Positions 35,026 to 53,072 of a stretch of DNA of 54,488 nt are shown in pieces. Where the stretch lies: NCBI GenBank assembly GCA_008931825.1, contig QXVZ01027469.1, positions 24,353-78,840 on the forward strand. Reading direction: 5' to 3'. Under the pieces are notes generated by a model. The model was not told where the DNA came from. It did no database searches and saw only the letters and a list, made by a program, of their open reading frames with translations. Made by a program: the position numbers and the translations under genes. Each line of letters opens with the position of its first letter. Position 1 is the first letter of the stretch. Origin of the DNA: Phallusia fumigata (lineage: Eukaryota > Chordata > Ascidiacea > Phlebobranchia > Ascidiidae).

Positions 35026-37832
35026 ACTCTGTGTGTTTTTATGACAAAGTTTTACCTAATTTAGTAGTACAAACTCAGTAGTACTAGTTTGCCCGCTTTT
35101 GAACCACTGTGTGTGTGATTTTAATTGTACATTTACTGTAGTCTCTTCACTGTGTGAACTAGCAAATTTCTCAACCGATTCATTCATCACTGTTGTGCCA
35201 AAGTTTTTCAACAGAATTTGTTTTTTCATCTAGCCCCTTATATTTAGCACTTCATGTTACAAAGTTCTTACCTTGTGATCAATATAGTTTCTGGCTTGTG
35301 ATGTTCTGTTCACGTTGACTTCAATGAAAATAGTGCTAGTTTTATTAATTTATGGGACAATATGTTGTAGGTTTAAGGATATTAGCTATGAAAGGGAAAG
35401 TGACCTACAAAATATTTTAGTTTATCAACGAAAACCCTTTCGGTATGTGTTTAAATCAATGGGTCCAACCGATACATACAGCCTTTAATCCAGTTGTGTT
35501 CCCGTTTTTGTTACTTGCAGTTTGGACAAGGCGCTCTAAGCAATCCCTTGTAAACTATGTCATTATGGCCGTGTCGACATATTGTTTCTGTAAGTTTGTT
35601 AATTCCTTTGCGGTATTCTGCTATACTTGTGATAGTTACATTGATTTCAACAAAGGTCCGGGTTGCGAATGTCTTTTTCAGATTAACAGTTCTGCTTAAG
35701 CTCGACACATTGTTTTAAACAAGGTAGAATTAACCTGATCGTTGAAAGCTTTAACAGACCAAGAGCATAAAAAATACATTTTTTTAATTCAAATTAAACA
35801 AGCTTTGTTCTCTTTTAAAACTGGCGCCGTCCCGGGTGGCAATGTGATCACACCAATTTTTATGGGTCCCCTTCCACGAAGGAGACGCATGTTTCGATTC
35901 ACCCATTTTATTTACCTTTTTAACCCCCAAAATTCGTTTTTTTTACACGAGTTTGTTCCCATATTTTGGTCAAGAAAGAGTCGTTCAAATTTCTTTGTAT
36001 TTTAACATTGTATTTTAACATATGATAGATGGGTATCTGAAGTTGTATCTGAAGTTAGGCACTGACAACTTTTTACCACTGTTCACCCGCAGGCCCCCAA
36101 AACGTAAATTTTTAAAAACAGCTATATTTAACACAGTAAGTCACCTACAAGTATTTTAACGTTTTTGTGACTTTAATTTGGATTCACCATTGTTTTACCT
36201 TTTTAACCCCAAATATTTGGTTTTTTGGTTTATTTATATACCCTTTACTTCAGACAGACATACTAGTCCAAAGCCTGATACGTCAATTACCCTTGCAGCC
36301 GCAAATACTTGTATAACAGCTGGCGGTTTTGCCCCAAATGCAAAACGACCTGACGCGAGGGATTGATTGACGATTTTACGACTCAAGCGGCGCAACACTC
36401 AGCGGTTGGCCACAGGTTGCTACTTCACACATTAACGGGCGGTTATGGGATGCGGCCAGGCGGTCGTTTCATTTTAATTGTCTTGTTTTATGACAGACGA
36501 AGCTCAGCTGTTTATATTTTTACATCACTGGTTTAGGTGATTCGTATACCTGCGTCTGCTAAATAACGTTGTAAACGTGATACATTATTATAACTTTGCT
36601 TTCATTTACAGTTCTACTGTATTGCACAAAAGCACGTAAGCGCATGGTTAGTTGGTCAAGAAGCGTTATGTCGTTGTTAAGTTGAGCTGAGTGGAGTTTA
36701 TTTCGCTTGGTGAAAGAAAAAATAGCGAATTTATAGAGCATTACTGAAACCGCGCTGAAGAGATTCGTTAAGAGTTTGTTGCGGCTCGGCTAAAGGTCAC
36801 TGTAGGTTCAAACTATTGGTCAGTGGGGCTGTGGGGTTTAAATTGTGCTGTTTGCAGTGTGATTGTAATTGGCATAATGTAAAAAATGATTTGGTTAGAA
36901 TGTATGTGGAAATCTTTACTTTTTGTTTCCCCCCGATTTTTAAACTGATCACATCCTAAAACATCGCTACTATTTAGAAACTACATGTGTGTGGGGACCC
37001 ATATGTTTATGCTAGCAGAAACACATGTTATGCAGACATTGAATGTAAGTTATATCCAACATAACGAAGGAAATGGTACATGTGGAAAACATCAACTTGG
37101 GGTGGTAGTGTATGTGGAATGAAATTATGGAGAACGCCACCTCTCTAGTTTTTAGTTAGGTTCGTCGGCTTTGAGTGAATTGAGTTGACGCAATTATTTC
37201 TTCTTTATCTAATATCTGTTTTTCAAAGTGAACCTTTGGCGACCAAACTTTGTAGGGGCCACAGTGTACTAGTTTATGAATTTCAAATAAATGCAGGTGG
37301 TATGATAAGCATTTGTTTGTTTTTTAACAAATGTATGAACCAATTAAATTAGGGCCTAAACGTGTGAGAACTCGATACCACCGTTTTTGATAGCACGTAA
37401 ATTTCGTACACCCAAGTCCTCAAAGCTCGGCCCGGGCTCAGCGGGACAGAATCCCGGAATCCTCACACAGATGTTTTGCGCTTCAAATTGTCCGTTTATT
37501 ACTGTATCTTATTCAAACAGAAATCAAGACAAAAAAACAATGCATTAGAGCAGTGGTTTTCAAAATTATTATTACATGGACACCTTTAACTAACTGCTAT
37601 TCGTAGCTTAAATTCCCCATCGAAAATTCAGTTCGTAACTATGTGTTTGTACATTAAGAATACAAACTAATTAAGATCCTACAACCGATAAATCGTTTGA
37701 CTCTAATTTTTAAACAAATCCCCACTGCAAATATTCCCCTCTAGTGGGGAAATTTAAAGATATTAGAAAACTTTTTCTTGACAAATCGGCAGAAACAATA
37801 AAGCGTGTTAGGCAGAAATAATACCCATTTAA
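35026..37832. other. Intergenic region with repeat debris
   Basis: After the cadherin-like/U-box/TPR gene stop there is its presumed 3' UTR, a Rep-A copy at 35855-36005, a hAT-like start ('cagtggttttcaaaa', about 37554) and a Rep-A fragment at 37775-37815. No coding exon was found. Confidence 0.5.
35855..36005. repeat. Rep-A copy, inverted
   Basis: The words 'atgggtccccttccacgaag' and 'ttggtcaagaaagagtcg' are reverse complements of the Rep-A landmarks. Confidence 0.55.
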
Positions 37833-43403
<5,571 letters not shown>

Positions 43404-45684
43404 TTTGCGACCTTTAATTATATCTAGTATACTTCGATAACCTGAAAAAAAAACGAATGTGGGCATTTGTAGATAATTTTGTAGTGTATTGTTACATATC
43501 AGGTAGTAATAGAATAGAATCGGGCCATTGTAAGCTACATGCTCCTGAAGATTAAACATTTTTACCGGTTAAACCTTACCCACAAGTTTACAACCAATCT
43601 AAGCAAACTGACGCCTGACACCTACTGCCTCGTAGGCTATAACTGAAACCTAGATGTAAAAAACTACATAAACTGAACCATGCTTGTAAACTGAACCATG
43701 CAAAACCGGCGATTTACCCTCACGGTCGCGTGTTTGACCGTGTGGTAAATAAAATGTTGCATTGGATGATGCCCTGTTCGGCTTCTGAGAAAACATCGCC
43801 TTTACAGTAAATTTGAACGAGGTTAGCCTTTTGACATTCTTGTGTTAGCACAAGCCAGGAGTAAACTTTATGGCAGTCTGGAACTGAACGGTTTGTGAGC
43901 TCGTGTTTGCCGACTTAAACCTGTAACAATAACCGTGCCGAGTTGTGGGAAAGTTCATTGCGTGTTTTCAAGGGTAGATTTCGAATGCAAAACAGTTTTA
44001 AATACTTGGAAGAACTATGAATTTTGTAAATTAAAATACTATTCTCAAATATCATGTTGGTTGAAGTTTACAATCATTGCGACAGCACAAATGATCATTT
44101 TGCATGTTTGCGGCCGCTTCCATTGATGTGGCACGATATCTTGTTTGTAAGCAAAAGTGTTTAAAGTCCTTTTGGTAGGGTCAAAGAGATTTTCTAATTT
44201 TGTAAACAACATATCCCCGTGTTTTGTGTTGGTGGCAGATATCGGAAAGTAATAGTATCAAATACATGCGAAATCTACTGGAAACAAAATTTCTCACAAA
44301 AAGATAGATTTCTATGGGCGTAGTACGATTTTTGAACAGATGCCGCGCAAAAATATGAAATGTTTATACCTGTCTAGAATCGAAAGGGAAAAACGTTGGC
44401 AAAGCGTTTGTGGGAATACTTAAATAACTTTTTTCAGTTCAAGTTGTAGTGTAGTTTTTTTCTGCAAGATTTATAATTCCTGTGCTAATACAGAAAAGTA
44501 GTTCTTTAAATAAGGTTCTTTTAAATAAGAGCACCACGGATTCGCTAAGTTACCAGTTTGCGCACTGTAAATTGTTTCCTGCTGTATTTTGGTGTTTTGT
44601 TTCAAACTAAACTACGACATTGAGAACTGAAGTAAAAAGATTTTTAACAACGTTCTGAAAGTTCGTGTTGTTGAGGTCCTGAATTGCAAAGAATATCAAA
44701 ATACCAGGTGCATGATGATACCTGTGAATGGTTTTTTAAATGTTGCAATGTGTCCCATTTTTACTTTGGTAATCATAAATTTTGATGTACACTTTATGGA
44801 TTTTACCAGCTGTGAACAACAGATGTATTAGGTAACCTGCTGATGTTGTAAGTTTGAAGACTTCACCTTGTTTGTTGAACACAATACCAGTTGTTTAGTA
44901 TTGTTTATTTCAATTACATTTAGCTCAATTAGGATGATTTAGAAAGGTTTGATTGGGCCCTAGGCTGGACCATACTTTAAATAATGCAGGCAATGCCTTG
45001 TAAACAAAGAAAAAACATTCATTAGTGTAATTCCAATGGCCATTGATTTAGTATGTTGGTGTGTTTCTGAAGCAATCATAAAAATGAAGATGAATAATGG
45101 GCAATGCATTAAAACAATCACACTGCAAGCAATCTTTAAGCTGGTTGAGATACAACAAGGTATATCACAATTAAAATGGACTGAATTGAACTTCTGTTTT
45201 CAAAAATTCTTGCTTCGTAGTGTAGGTGAGAATACACTTTATCACAGATAGGTATGTCAACCATTTATATCACAGTTTGATTTAGTATCTCAGTTTTTTT
45301 TAAATAATAACTGCCTGATTATAGCTTTAGGGCATGGTGATGTATTAACAACTTCAGAAACAGCCAATAATTAAACAGGTTCATGCAAGCAATAAGCAAC
45401 AAACAATACTAGGAGTGGGAGAATCAGGGATTCCTTGTATAAGGGCAAGTGGATTTCCAGTGAGGACTTTAACTGGATTCATATACAATCACTGCTATTG
45501 TAAGCTGACAAATAGAAGTTATCAATACATTTATATACTCTCAACCATGTAATTACGTTCATATCTAGTATCAATTATCTTTCCAATGAAAAGAAGTGTT
45601 CCACTTCTTTTCTTTTGAGTTTTTGTAGATGAGGGGCTTGCAGTTGTAAAAAAGGGGACAAAAGTTAAGAACGTCTGGTTTGAA
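43404..45684. other. Spacer between the two P450 copies
   Basis: No exon found. Bases about 44280-44960 resemble about 47260-47720 downstream of the second P450 (for example 'atgggcgtagtacgattt' against 'atggatgtactacgatttta'), so the 5' flank was duplicated with the gene. Confidence 0.5.
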
Positions 45685-46926
45685 TTAAACTGGCCGCACC
45701 TTGACCATAATTCCATTTGCAGATTGGANCCTGAGGTAATGTGTTTTTAATAAGCTTCTACTGAAATACATGGTTGTGCACAACTGCTCTGTTTGTAACT
45801 TACATTTTCACATCTGGTTTGACATCTTTGTTGGTAATCCCGGTGTTTCGCAAGTTGATACATGATCCACGATAATGCTGCGAAGTGGCAAAAAGACGAA
45901 TGTGTTGCAATTAACTTGTACCCTCTCTCTGGTTACCAGATGCCGTCGTTTCTTGGCCACCTGAGAAAAAGGTTCTGACTTCATCCACCACATCCTGGTC
46001 TGTTAAACCTAATCCTTCTTGATCCTGGCACCAAATAAATAAAAACACATGTTGACTTGCTTACTGCATTGGGCAGAAACAGTAATGATCACACCCAAGA
46101 TACATATGATGAGCCCCCATGCTGGCATTTAGTTTGTTTTTATGATATCAAAAGTTCATTTACTCTCTATTAAAGTGACGAAAATGCTCCCATCTTTGGG
46201 CACTTACAAGTCTAGAATTGCTGCATAAGAATTGATGCGTTGGCTTACCTTGGTCTGTAAAAGGACGTCAAGAAAATCAACATATTGTCCCTTTCTTTTG
46301 CGGAAAGCAAATGTTTCTCCTGTTGTCTTGTCATCTACTTGAGTTGTTTCAACTAAATCCGAGGAATTCAACAGTGTTCGTCTCTCCTTAATAATCTGCA
46401 ATGGAATAGCAAAATTTCAAACCAACCACTGCATCGGGAAAAAAGCTAAATCTTGGATCGGTAATCTTTGGAATCACGATCTATCCACCTCGCAAACTTT
46501 GTCATAAATCCTCGTAGTTATGTCACGGAACCTTGTTCCCTCCTTAGTCAGGTTGTAAATGAAGTCATTGTGATACAAAGGGTTGAACCACCGTCGCAAC
46601 ACGAGTTCTGATGCCTCGCGGACAAGCTGGTTGTAATGTACACCTTCTCTGGCAAAAAATGGTTGTTAGTAACCTTCTTTTGTTAATTTGGCGAAACGCA
46701 AAAGTCCAAGTTCGAACCATTACCGTCATGATTTTGAACATAACAAGATTTTACATAAGTCAGCACCAACCCCAAATCCACCACTTGCGACATCATACAC
46801 TTCATCATGTTTTTGTATGAATTTGCAGCAAGAATCAGCGATATGTCCGCTGGTCTGCCACTGGTGGCCACTTCTTCACACCAATCGATCACGTGTTCAC
46901 AGTTGCTGTTAAAAACTTCACAGTGT
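45685..46926 (-). pseudogene. Second CYP4F-like P450, incomplete and disrupted
   Basis: Exons equivalent to the neighbouring P450 are 46926 to about 46751, 46648-46489, 46395-46249, 46024-45937 and 45877-45804, plus a C-terminal stub 45728-45685 ending SANGIMVKVRPV and stop. The I-helix is canonical (GGQETTAS). The exon 45877-45804 is 74 bases against 103 in copy 1: 29 bases after AGATGTC are missing, which shifts the frame. The exons carrying ExxR, PERF and the haem loop are absent where N 45729 sits, and the N-terminal exons are absent near N 47060. Gaps can explain the missing exons but not the 29-base deletion, so the copy is either a pseudogene or badly assembled. It could not bind haem as given. 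Confidence 0.75.
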
Positions 46927-49910
46927 CTGCGTTAAAAACGTGAACGTTAAGTAAAGTGTAATTGATCCAGATGTTTTTCCGATTATTGTTTTTCGCCTGG
47001 GGTCGCATTGGTTAGTTTAAATGTGCGAAAGTAGGAAAGTAGACATCGAACTTCGTAGTNAGCATGTGTTTGCCAACACATCTAGATTATAGGGCCGAGC
47101 CAGTAATCGTGTGCTCGGCTAAGCGTTCAATGATTAAGGTTACGACACGGGAATCGGCACAAGCATACAATTATTTGTTATTATTAATTTATTAGTTTGT
47201 TAATGAGTAAGTAGTATTTTTCAGGCAAAGTAGTGGACTTTTAAATTTTGTGCCCAACTTCTCCATTTGGCAAAAACAAAAACGTAGGAAACTAAAATTA
47301 CGATTCTATGGATGTACTACGATTTTATTACAGCTATAGCGCAAAAATATAAAATCTTTATACCTGCCTGAAAAGCAACGAGCAAATTAAAACCTTGTCA
47401 TAATTTTGGGAAAAAATTATCAGTACACGTTGTGGAATTGTTTCCGCAAGATTATAAATTTCTCTGCTGGTAAACTCTGACTTTCTCTCCCTCGTGTCTT
47501 TATGTACACTTATTAGAATTTACAAATGCGTACAACAGGACGTGTATAGGTAACCTGACAATGTAAATTTAATGTCTTCTCGCCTTGTGCCCTGAATACA
47601 ATAGCCTAATAATCAATACTATAGTTTATGTTTATTTAAGATACATGGAGTACAAGTCAATTTAGATAATTCAGAATGGTTTGACTCTACCCTAAGCTCA
47701 ATTGAAAGGTGGAGGGAACGTAATAGTGGAAAAACCTGAACCAGTGTATACGTGATGTGAGGTAGGCGTGTTTTGCTGCATTGGACCCTCAACAATTCAC
47801 TTAGGGTCATTTAATACAAAGGTGTTGCAGAAAAAGAACGTGTTTGTGGCAGAGAAAAAGCTGCGCATCTTTCAGCCTGTTTTACATAGGATGTTGTTAC
47901 TAAACCAACTTTCTTTTTAAAATAAGTAAAGTTTACCATACAGAAGACGAACGTTCCCCGAACAGCACGCCTTCAGGAGGCCGACCGGTTAGCGCGACTG
48001 CTTTGTACCCGCAAGATTGTGCGATGGGTTCTAATCTTGTCCCGGTCGTACATTGCTCCAACCCAGTGAACTCTATGGGCTGACCAAATTGAAGTCTTCA
48101 ACTTCAAAATTCGAAAAAAAATTAAATTAAAAGATCAAACGGAACTGCAATGGGGCATATAGCTCGACTGTGGACTCATTACGAGCATATCGCATTCTGG
48201 CGTTGCTCTACACACAGTTTTGTCCTCTGCAGTGTGGTATGTATATGTGTATACGCATCAAGCGCGCAACGCGACAGAATTTATGATCAACTAAGCGGGC
48301 AACATTACCCAGACATTGCTCGGTCAAACCTGAATACAGTGTTGATCAGTTCATGTCTGTGCTTTTAAATGAAAACTACCAAAACACTCAGGCAGCTTTC
48401 TTAAAGATAGCTCCGTTTTTGAAAGAATCGTTTTCAGATTGTTAGAAATATGTAATTATCATTTTCTTTTGTTTCAAAAAGTAACGTTGCAAATTCCAAA
48501 TTGAATTTGTCGTCAATATAAATGTTGGTCTAGTCTTTACTGACCACAAAGCGTTTGCATTTTTAGTTCTTGCCTCGCCGTTGGTCCGATCGGACTTTCA
48601 ATTCCGCCTTTTCCGTCCGATCGGACCCAAAAAAGCATGACTGAGCAAATTTTTTCACCGGTTTCTCGGACCTCCTCCCGAGGAGGTTTTGTGAAAATAT
48701 AATTTTTACTGGTAGCTTCAAAAAGGAATTCTAGATTAAATTTCTGCATGCGAATGTTGTTACAGATGGCTGATGGGCTGTCACACATTTGTTTATAGAA
48801 GTAAGTAAATAGTTTACCAAGCACCATGCGGTCAGCCATGTGTTTTTCTTGGCTTTAAAAGTAGTTCATGTTCTACCAAGGAGGTTGACACAAATTGTAA
48901 GCAAGTAAAAAACAATTATAATTTATTTATATATTTATACTGTTCCGATAAATTGTAGTTAACAGCGACTGTTTGTAAAACCGACAGTAGACTAACATAG
49001 GCATCAAGTTATGCTCGACACGCTTCGGGCTCTTTCGATTTCCCCAACAACGCGCTCAGTAACATATTGAACCGGAATGGCAATTAATGAAAATAAGTTG
49101 CGTAGCCGGTGTCGAAAGAGGCCTCCCAAATTTCCAAATTGTACATTGAAGTAGGCTACTCCTGGAAAAAATCTTACATCTTTACATTAAGTTTAGGTTA
49201 CCCCCCCTTCCTCAAAATTTTGGGCCAGCTACGCTATTGTATCGACGCAATGCGAAATATTTCCGATGCGATGTTACATCGTACCATTTCTGAATATTGA
49301 CTTTTCTGGATGTGTACTGTAATTTGAGCAGCAACCTCATCATCTATATTGATCAGTTTAATGTACTATTCATATTTTACTGTACTTTGTACAAACAATT
49401 TATTTTACTTATATCGTATTCTTGGTCATTGAATTTGTATTGTGTTTATTATACCCGTATCTTTTGATTGGAAACCAACAAATCTAAAATATTGCGGGCA
49501 AATGTCTGGTAGTCCCCTCAACCAAATTAGTGAGGGGTAGCCTACTTGTCCCCGAAATTTGCGCCTGTGTCCTATTGCGCTATTATGCAGACTGTCCGAA
49601 AGTCTTTGCCGGCGGCAACTAAGTTACAGCTTTACAGCCCTTTTTAATAATGGAAGGGTCCAGAAACCCCAAAAGCAACTGTGCCAACATTTTGTTAAAA
49701 CAGCTTGACGAAAAATCTTTGTCGGTTGTTTCATTTGTTCCTTTAACTAGTCATGCGTGAACCCACGTGCAACATGTCAACAAAAGCCAGTGGATTACTG
49801 ACAATGCTTTAATTTTGTCCTTTTTCAGCAATAGTTTTTTTGCTCATTACGATCACATTTGCCCACCGCAGCTGTGTCTTTATTCCAAATTTTGATATTT
49901 ATGGGTTGTC
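46927..49910. other. Intergenic region with SINE and palindromes, no supported gene
   Basis: It contains N 47060, the duplicated P450 5' flank, a tRNA-derived SINE (47965-48130) and two palindromes GTCCGATCGGAC (48584-48595, 48615-48626) inside an unrecognised 100-codon minus-strand frame (48839-48537). A hAT-like edge ('aaatttgcgcctgtg', about 49556-49570) has no certain partner. I do not call the 100-codon frame a gene. Confidence 0.45.
47965..48130. repeat. tRNA-derived SINE with A-rich tail
   Basis: An A-box-like 'ggttagcgcgactgc' is followed about 40 bases later by the B-box-like GGTTCTAATCT, then an unrelated body and an A/T-rich tail. The layout is that of a SINE, not of a functional tRNA: the cloverleaf does not close. 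Confidence 0.65.
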
Positions 49911-52574
49911 ATGGCTGGTGCAATTAAGCATATGATCCATCGAAAGGTTATCATTCCAAATCTTTCTACTTGTTGTTCTCTATCCACAACATCTTGCGGA
50001 TTTGGTGAAAAAAAGATCAAGGTAGACGACATGAAAAAGCTGTGGTCAATTACAATAACATTGTTAGTACATGGTTTTTATCAGAACTTAATAAATAACT
50101 TTTAACCAAGGAAGAAACATGTTATGTTTTTATTATTTTAACGCCACTATTGGTTAATTTCATGCAAATATTTCTTGCTTTAGAGTGATGAAGAGATACC
50201 AGTAATTCGATATCCACTTGCCCTTAAAAGGCAACAAATAAAAAGACGTCGACCTAAAGACACAGCAAAAGGTACAAATTCCAAATTACAGTTGGTAGTA
50301 ACATTCTCTGTGGTCAGGTAAATTAAAGCCTGTGCGGCTAAAATGTGTTGCTTTGCCAATTGTAATAGCTGAAATTTTTACAGGTGGCATAAAACTGGCC
50401 AAACCTGGAAAGTTGTTTATATCTGGAGATGACAAGTTTAAAACAATGTATACAAATGAGTTTGTGGGCAAGTTCACACCACCAGATTTAATTTCTTCCA
50501 CATGGAAAAGTAGAAATAGTCCTGGTCGACATCTAACAATTCATGCTACCCGACAGGTATTATGCTATTTATTTGGCTCTGTGTTGGCATCTCAGTAACT
50601 AAACTGTTTTATACTTTGTGAACTGATAATGTTCTGCATTCGACCCTTTGTTAGAATCCTGCTTTCAAAGAGGAAGTCAGCACATTTGAAGGCCTTGGTT
50701 TAAATGCAGACGTTTGCAAGGCATTAAGTGCAAGAAATATTTCAACACCAACAGCAGTGCAAAAAAAAGTTATACCACTTGTATTAGATGGTTGGTATGC
50801 ATGTATGAAAGAATGTACACATCTTCTTAAAACAAATTTGCACATTTCAGGAAACAATGTGGTGTTCGCTGCTGAAACTGGAAGTGGCAAAACCCTTGCA
50901 TATCTTTTACCTGTTATTCAAAAACTGTTAACAAAAAAGTTAACTGTCAAAGAGAGTAACATAGAAGAATCCATTTCACCATCCGCTGTGATGTTAACTC
51001 CTACTAAAGAGCTGAATGAACAAGTAGTGGTAAGTTTGGTAGAACTATTAGATTAGCCAATATTTACAAACATTACATTTTGTGTTAACCCATATTACAT
51101 ATTAGTGTCACTTTTTAAACACACCCAAATAAATCAGAGTCTTCAATGTAATTTAAGAACTGTAGCTGTTTGGGTTTATTAAATCCCTGTTTTGGGAATA
51201 TATGTAGGCAACCAATGAGTAATAGTTTGGGGATCTGACAAACTCTAAAATGTTTAGCAGTAACCTGCCCGCCCACCCAGAAAACATTTTACACTGTACA
51301 TTGTGGCAAATAAACAATGCAAAAAGTTTGCCATTATGACAGTTTGAATTGAAAAAATATTTAAATCGCCTATTTTTATAGCACTTTAAGTATTGGCTTT
51401 ATTGAAACTTATGTGCTGTTTAAAAATAATCTTTATTTGATGTTTTAGAACATGGCGAATGCACTCCAACTACCTTTGCAGTTCAACTTACTCAAAATGA
51501 AGTCAATAAATGTAAGATTTTCAATTAAATTGTTCAACATTTACATAACAAGTGCAATACATACTACATATTAGTGTTGAGGAAATTCAAGTTCTCTTTT
51601 TATTCATATGACTTGGGTCATTCACCAAAATATTTTTGCCAAGGCCGAGCAAGAGATAGTAATGGATTGAAAGCAATAAAAAAGTGGACTCTGCATGTTT
51701 CATCACATATGTATCCAACTTTTCCTGTGTTACGGGGTGTAATAAAACATAACAACCTTTGGTTGGGAAGCCTTTCCTCATGATTTGAAGACAGAAACAA
51801 TCTATCACTTGACTTGGGATTTAAAAGTCCAAGACATGTTGCACTAGACTGATATTTACTTATTATCTATAAACTTAAAATGACTAAACTTTGAATTTGA
51901 AATTTGAACAACTCTTTCTTGACCAAAACGGGGGTAAAAGCTCACATTAGACAGAAATAAAGAAAAAAAGTGTACATACAATATGTGTACCCTTAGTGGA
52001 ATGGGCCCCATATTAACTATGGGACCCAACATAAAATGACATGGTGAATATATATGCATTTTTATTGGGGTAATAGTGCAAATGGAATGGCGATATGATG
52101 AAAGCCAACCTTCTAGTTTTATTTGTGTTAACATCTATATTTCTTTGCAATTTTGTACACAAACTGAAACTTCGATGGATTCAATCATTAATAAAATCAG
52201 TTTCAAGTAGGTTTGTATTAAATGTAAACTTTATTCATTGATAGATGAACTAAAGTTAATATCCTTAGCCAGTGTTCTGACCTAAACTATATTAGTTCCG
52301 ACAAAATTTTTTATGCCATTTTGTGTTTTTAGAAACCCTCTAAAGGCATTGCTGCCAGTGACGTTATAATCACAAGTCCACTTACATTGTTACTTGCAAT
52401 TAAACAAAGTAAGTTGTTCTTTTTCTTGGTGCCTTGCATCAGTAGGTAATGTGACATTTTTTTGCAGGGAAATTGAATTTAGGCCACCTGCAGTTTGCTG
52501 TTCTGGACGAATGTGACACTCTTTTTGATGAAAGCTTTATTGCATCTACCAAACAAATCCTTCAGCGTTTTAAT
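49911..52574 (+). CDS. DDX28: DDX28-like mitochondrial DEAD-box RNA helicase, N-terminal half only
   Basis: Eight exons: 49911-50021, 50184-50271, 50384-50556, 50655-50790, 50851-51029, 51449-51511, 52333-52408, 52468-52574; phases agree, 311 codons. The first exon is basic and Ser/Thr-rich like a mitochondrial targeting peptide. Helicase motifs run in order: the Q-motif region (STPTAVQKKVIP), motif I AETGSGKT, Ia PTKELNEQV, Ib TSPLT, motif II DECD (most relatives have DEAD). The stretch before the helicase core (LISSTWKSRNSPGRHLTIH) matches DDX28, which acts in mitochondrial large-ribosome assembly. The C-terminal helicase half (SAT, motifs IV-VI) is missing: nothing downstream encodes it, N 52636 follows 61 bases later, and the next gene is on the other strand. 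The gene is therefore cut by the assembly, not shown to be dead. Confidence 0.88.
51895..52025. repeat. Rep-A copy in a DDX28 intron
   Basis: The landmarks 'ctttcttgaccaaaacg', 'attagacagaaataaag' and 'atatgtgtacccttagtgg' are present in the same order as at 33640-33750. Confidence 0.55.
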
Positions 52575-53072
52575 GTATGTTAATGACAAATTTACAAACC
52601 AATTATTTTTAACCAAACAAATTTACAGATAATTTNCACAAAACATATTATTTTGTTTGTAAAAGTATTGTAGCTGTCCCCCCTGCATGCCTACACTTTT
52701 GTTCATTAAGATAAGCTTTATTGAGTTACATGAGGTGAATTTCATCACATACAATCTTGTTGGTTTTGCATGGCTATTAAATGATAAATCCTTTTGAAGC
52801 TACACTCTGCTGTCAAAGAAACATTAACTAACAATAGATTATAATGAATAGGCTGGCGAATGTTTAGATTAGAGACAGTGATGTTCATAGTACAATAGCT
52901 GGCCTTGAATTTAGAACATAGAATCTAATTTCACTTTTTGTTTAAATTTGGATTATTATTCCTGAACTAAAGGCTCCTTTTTCTAAAAAAAAATAAAGAC
53001 AAAAAACAAATAAAAAAAGTTAAACAATGTGGACCAACAATGAACTCTGCAAAACTTAAGTAATGTACTTAC
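52575..53072. other. Gap-bearing spacer between converging gene fragments
   Basis: It contains N 52636. No plus-strand exon continuing the helicase and no further minus-strand zinc-finger exon was found. Confidence 0.5.

Noticed and set aside
47965-48130. Possible tRNA gene
   Set aside because: Internal promoter boxes are present but the acceptor and anticodon stems do not form; a SINE fits better.
48537-48839. 100-codon minus-strand frame
   Set aside because: No domain, no splice context, and it overlaps palindromic sequence; kept only as a low-priority check.
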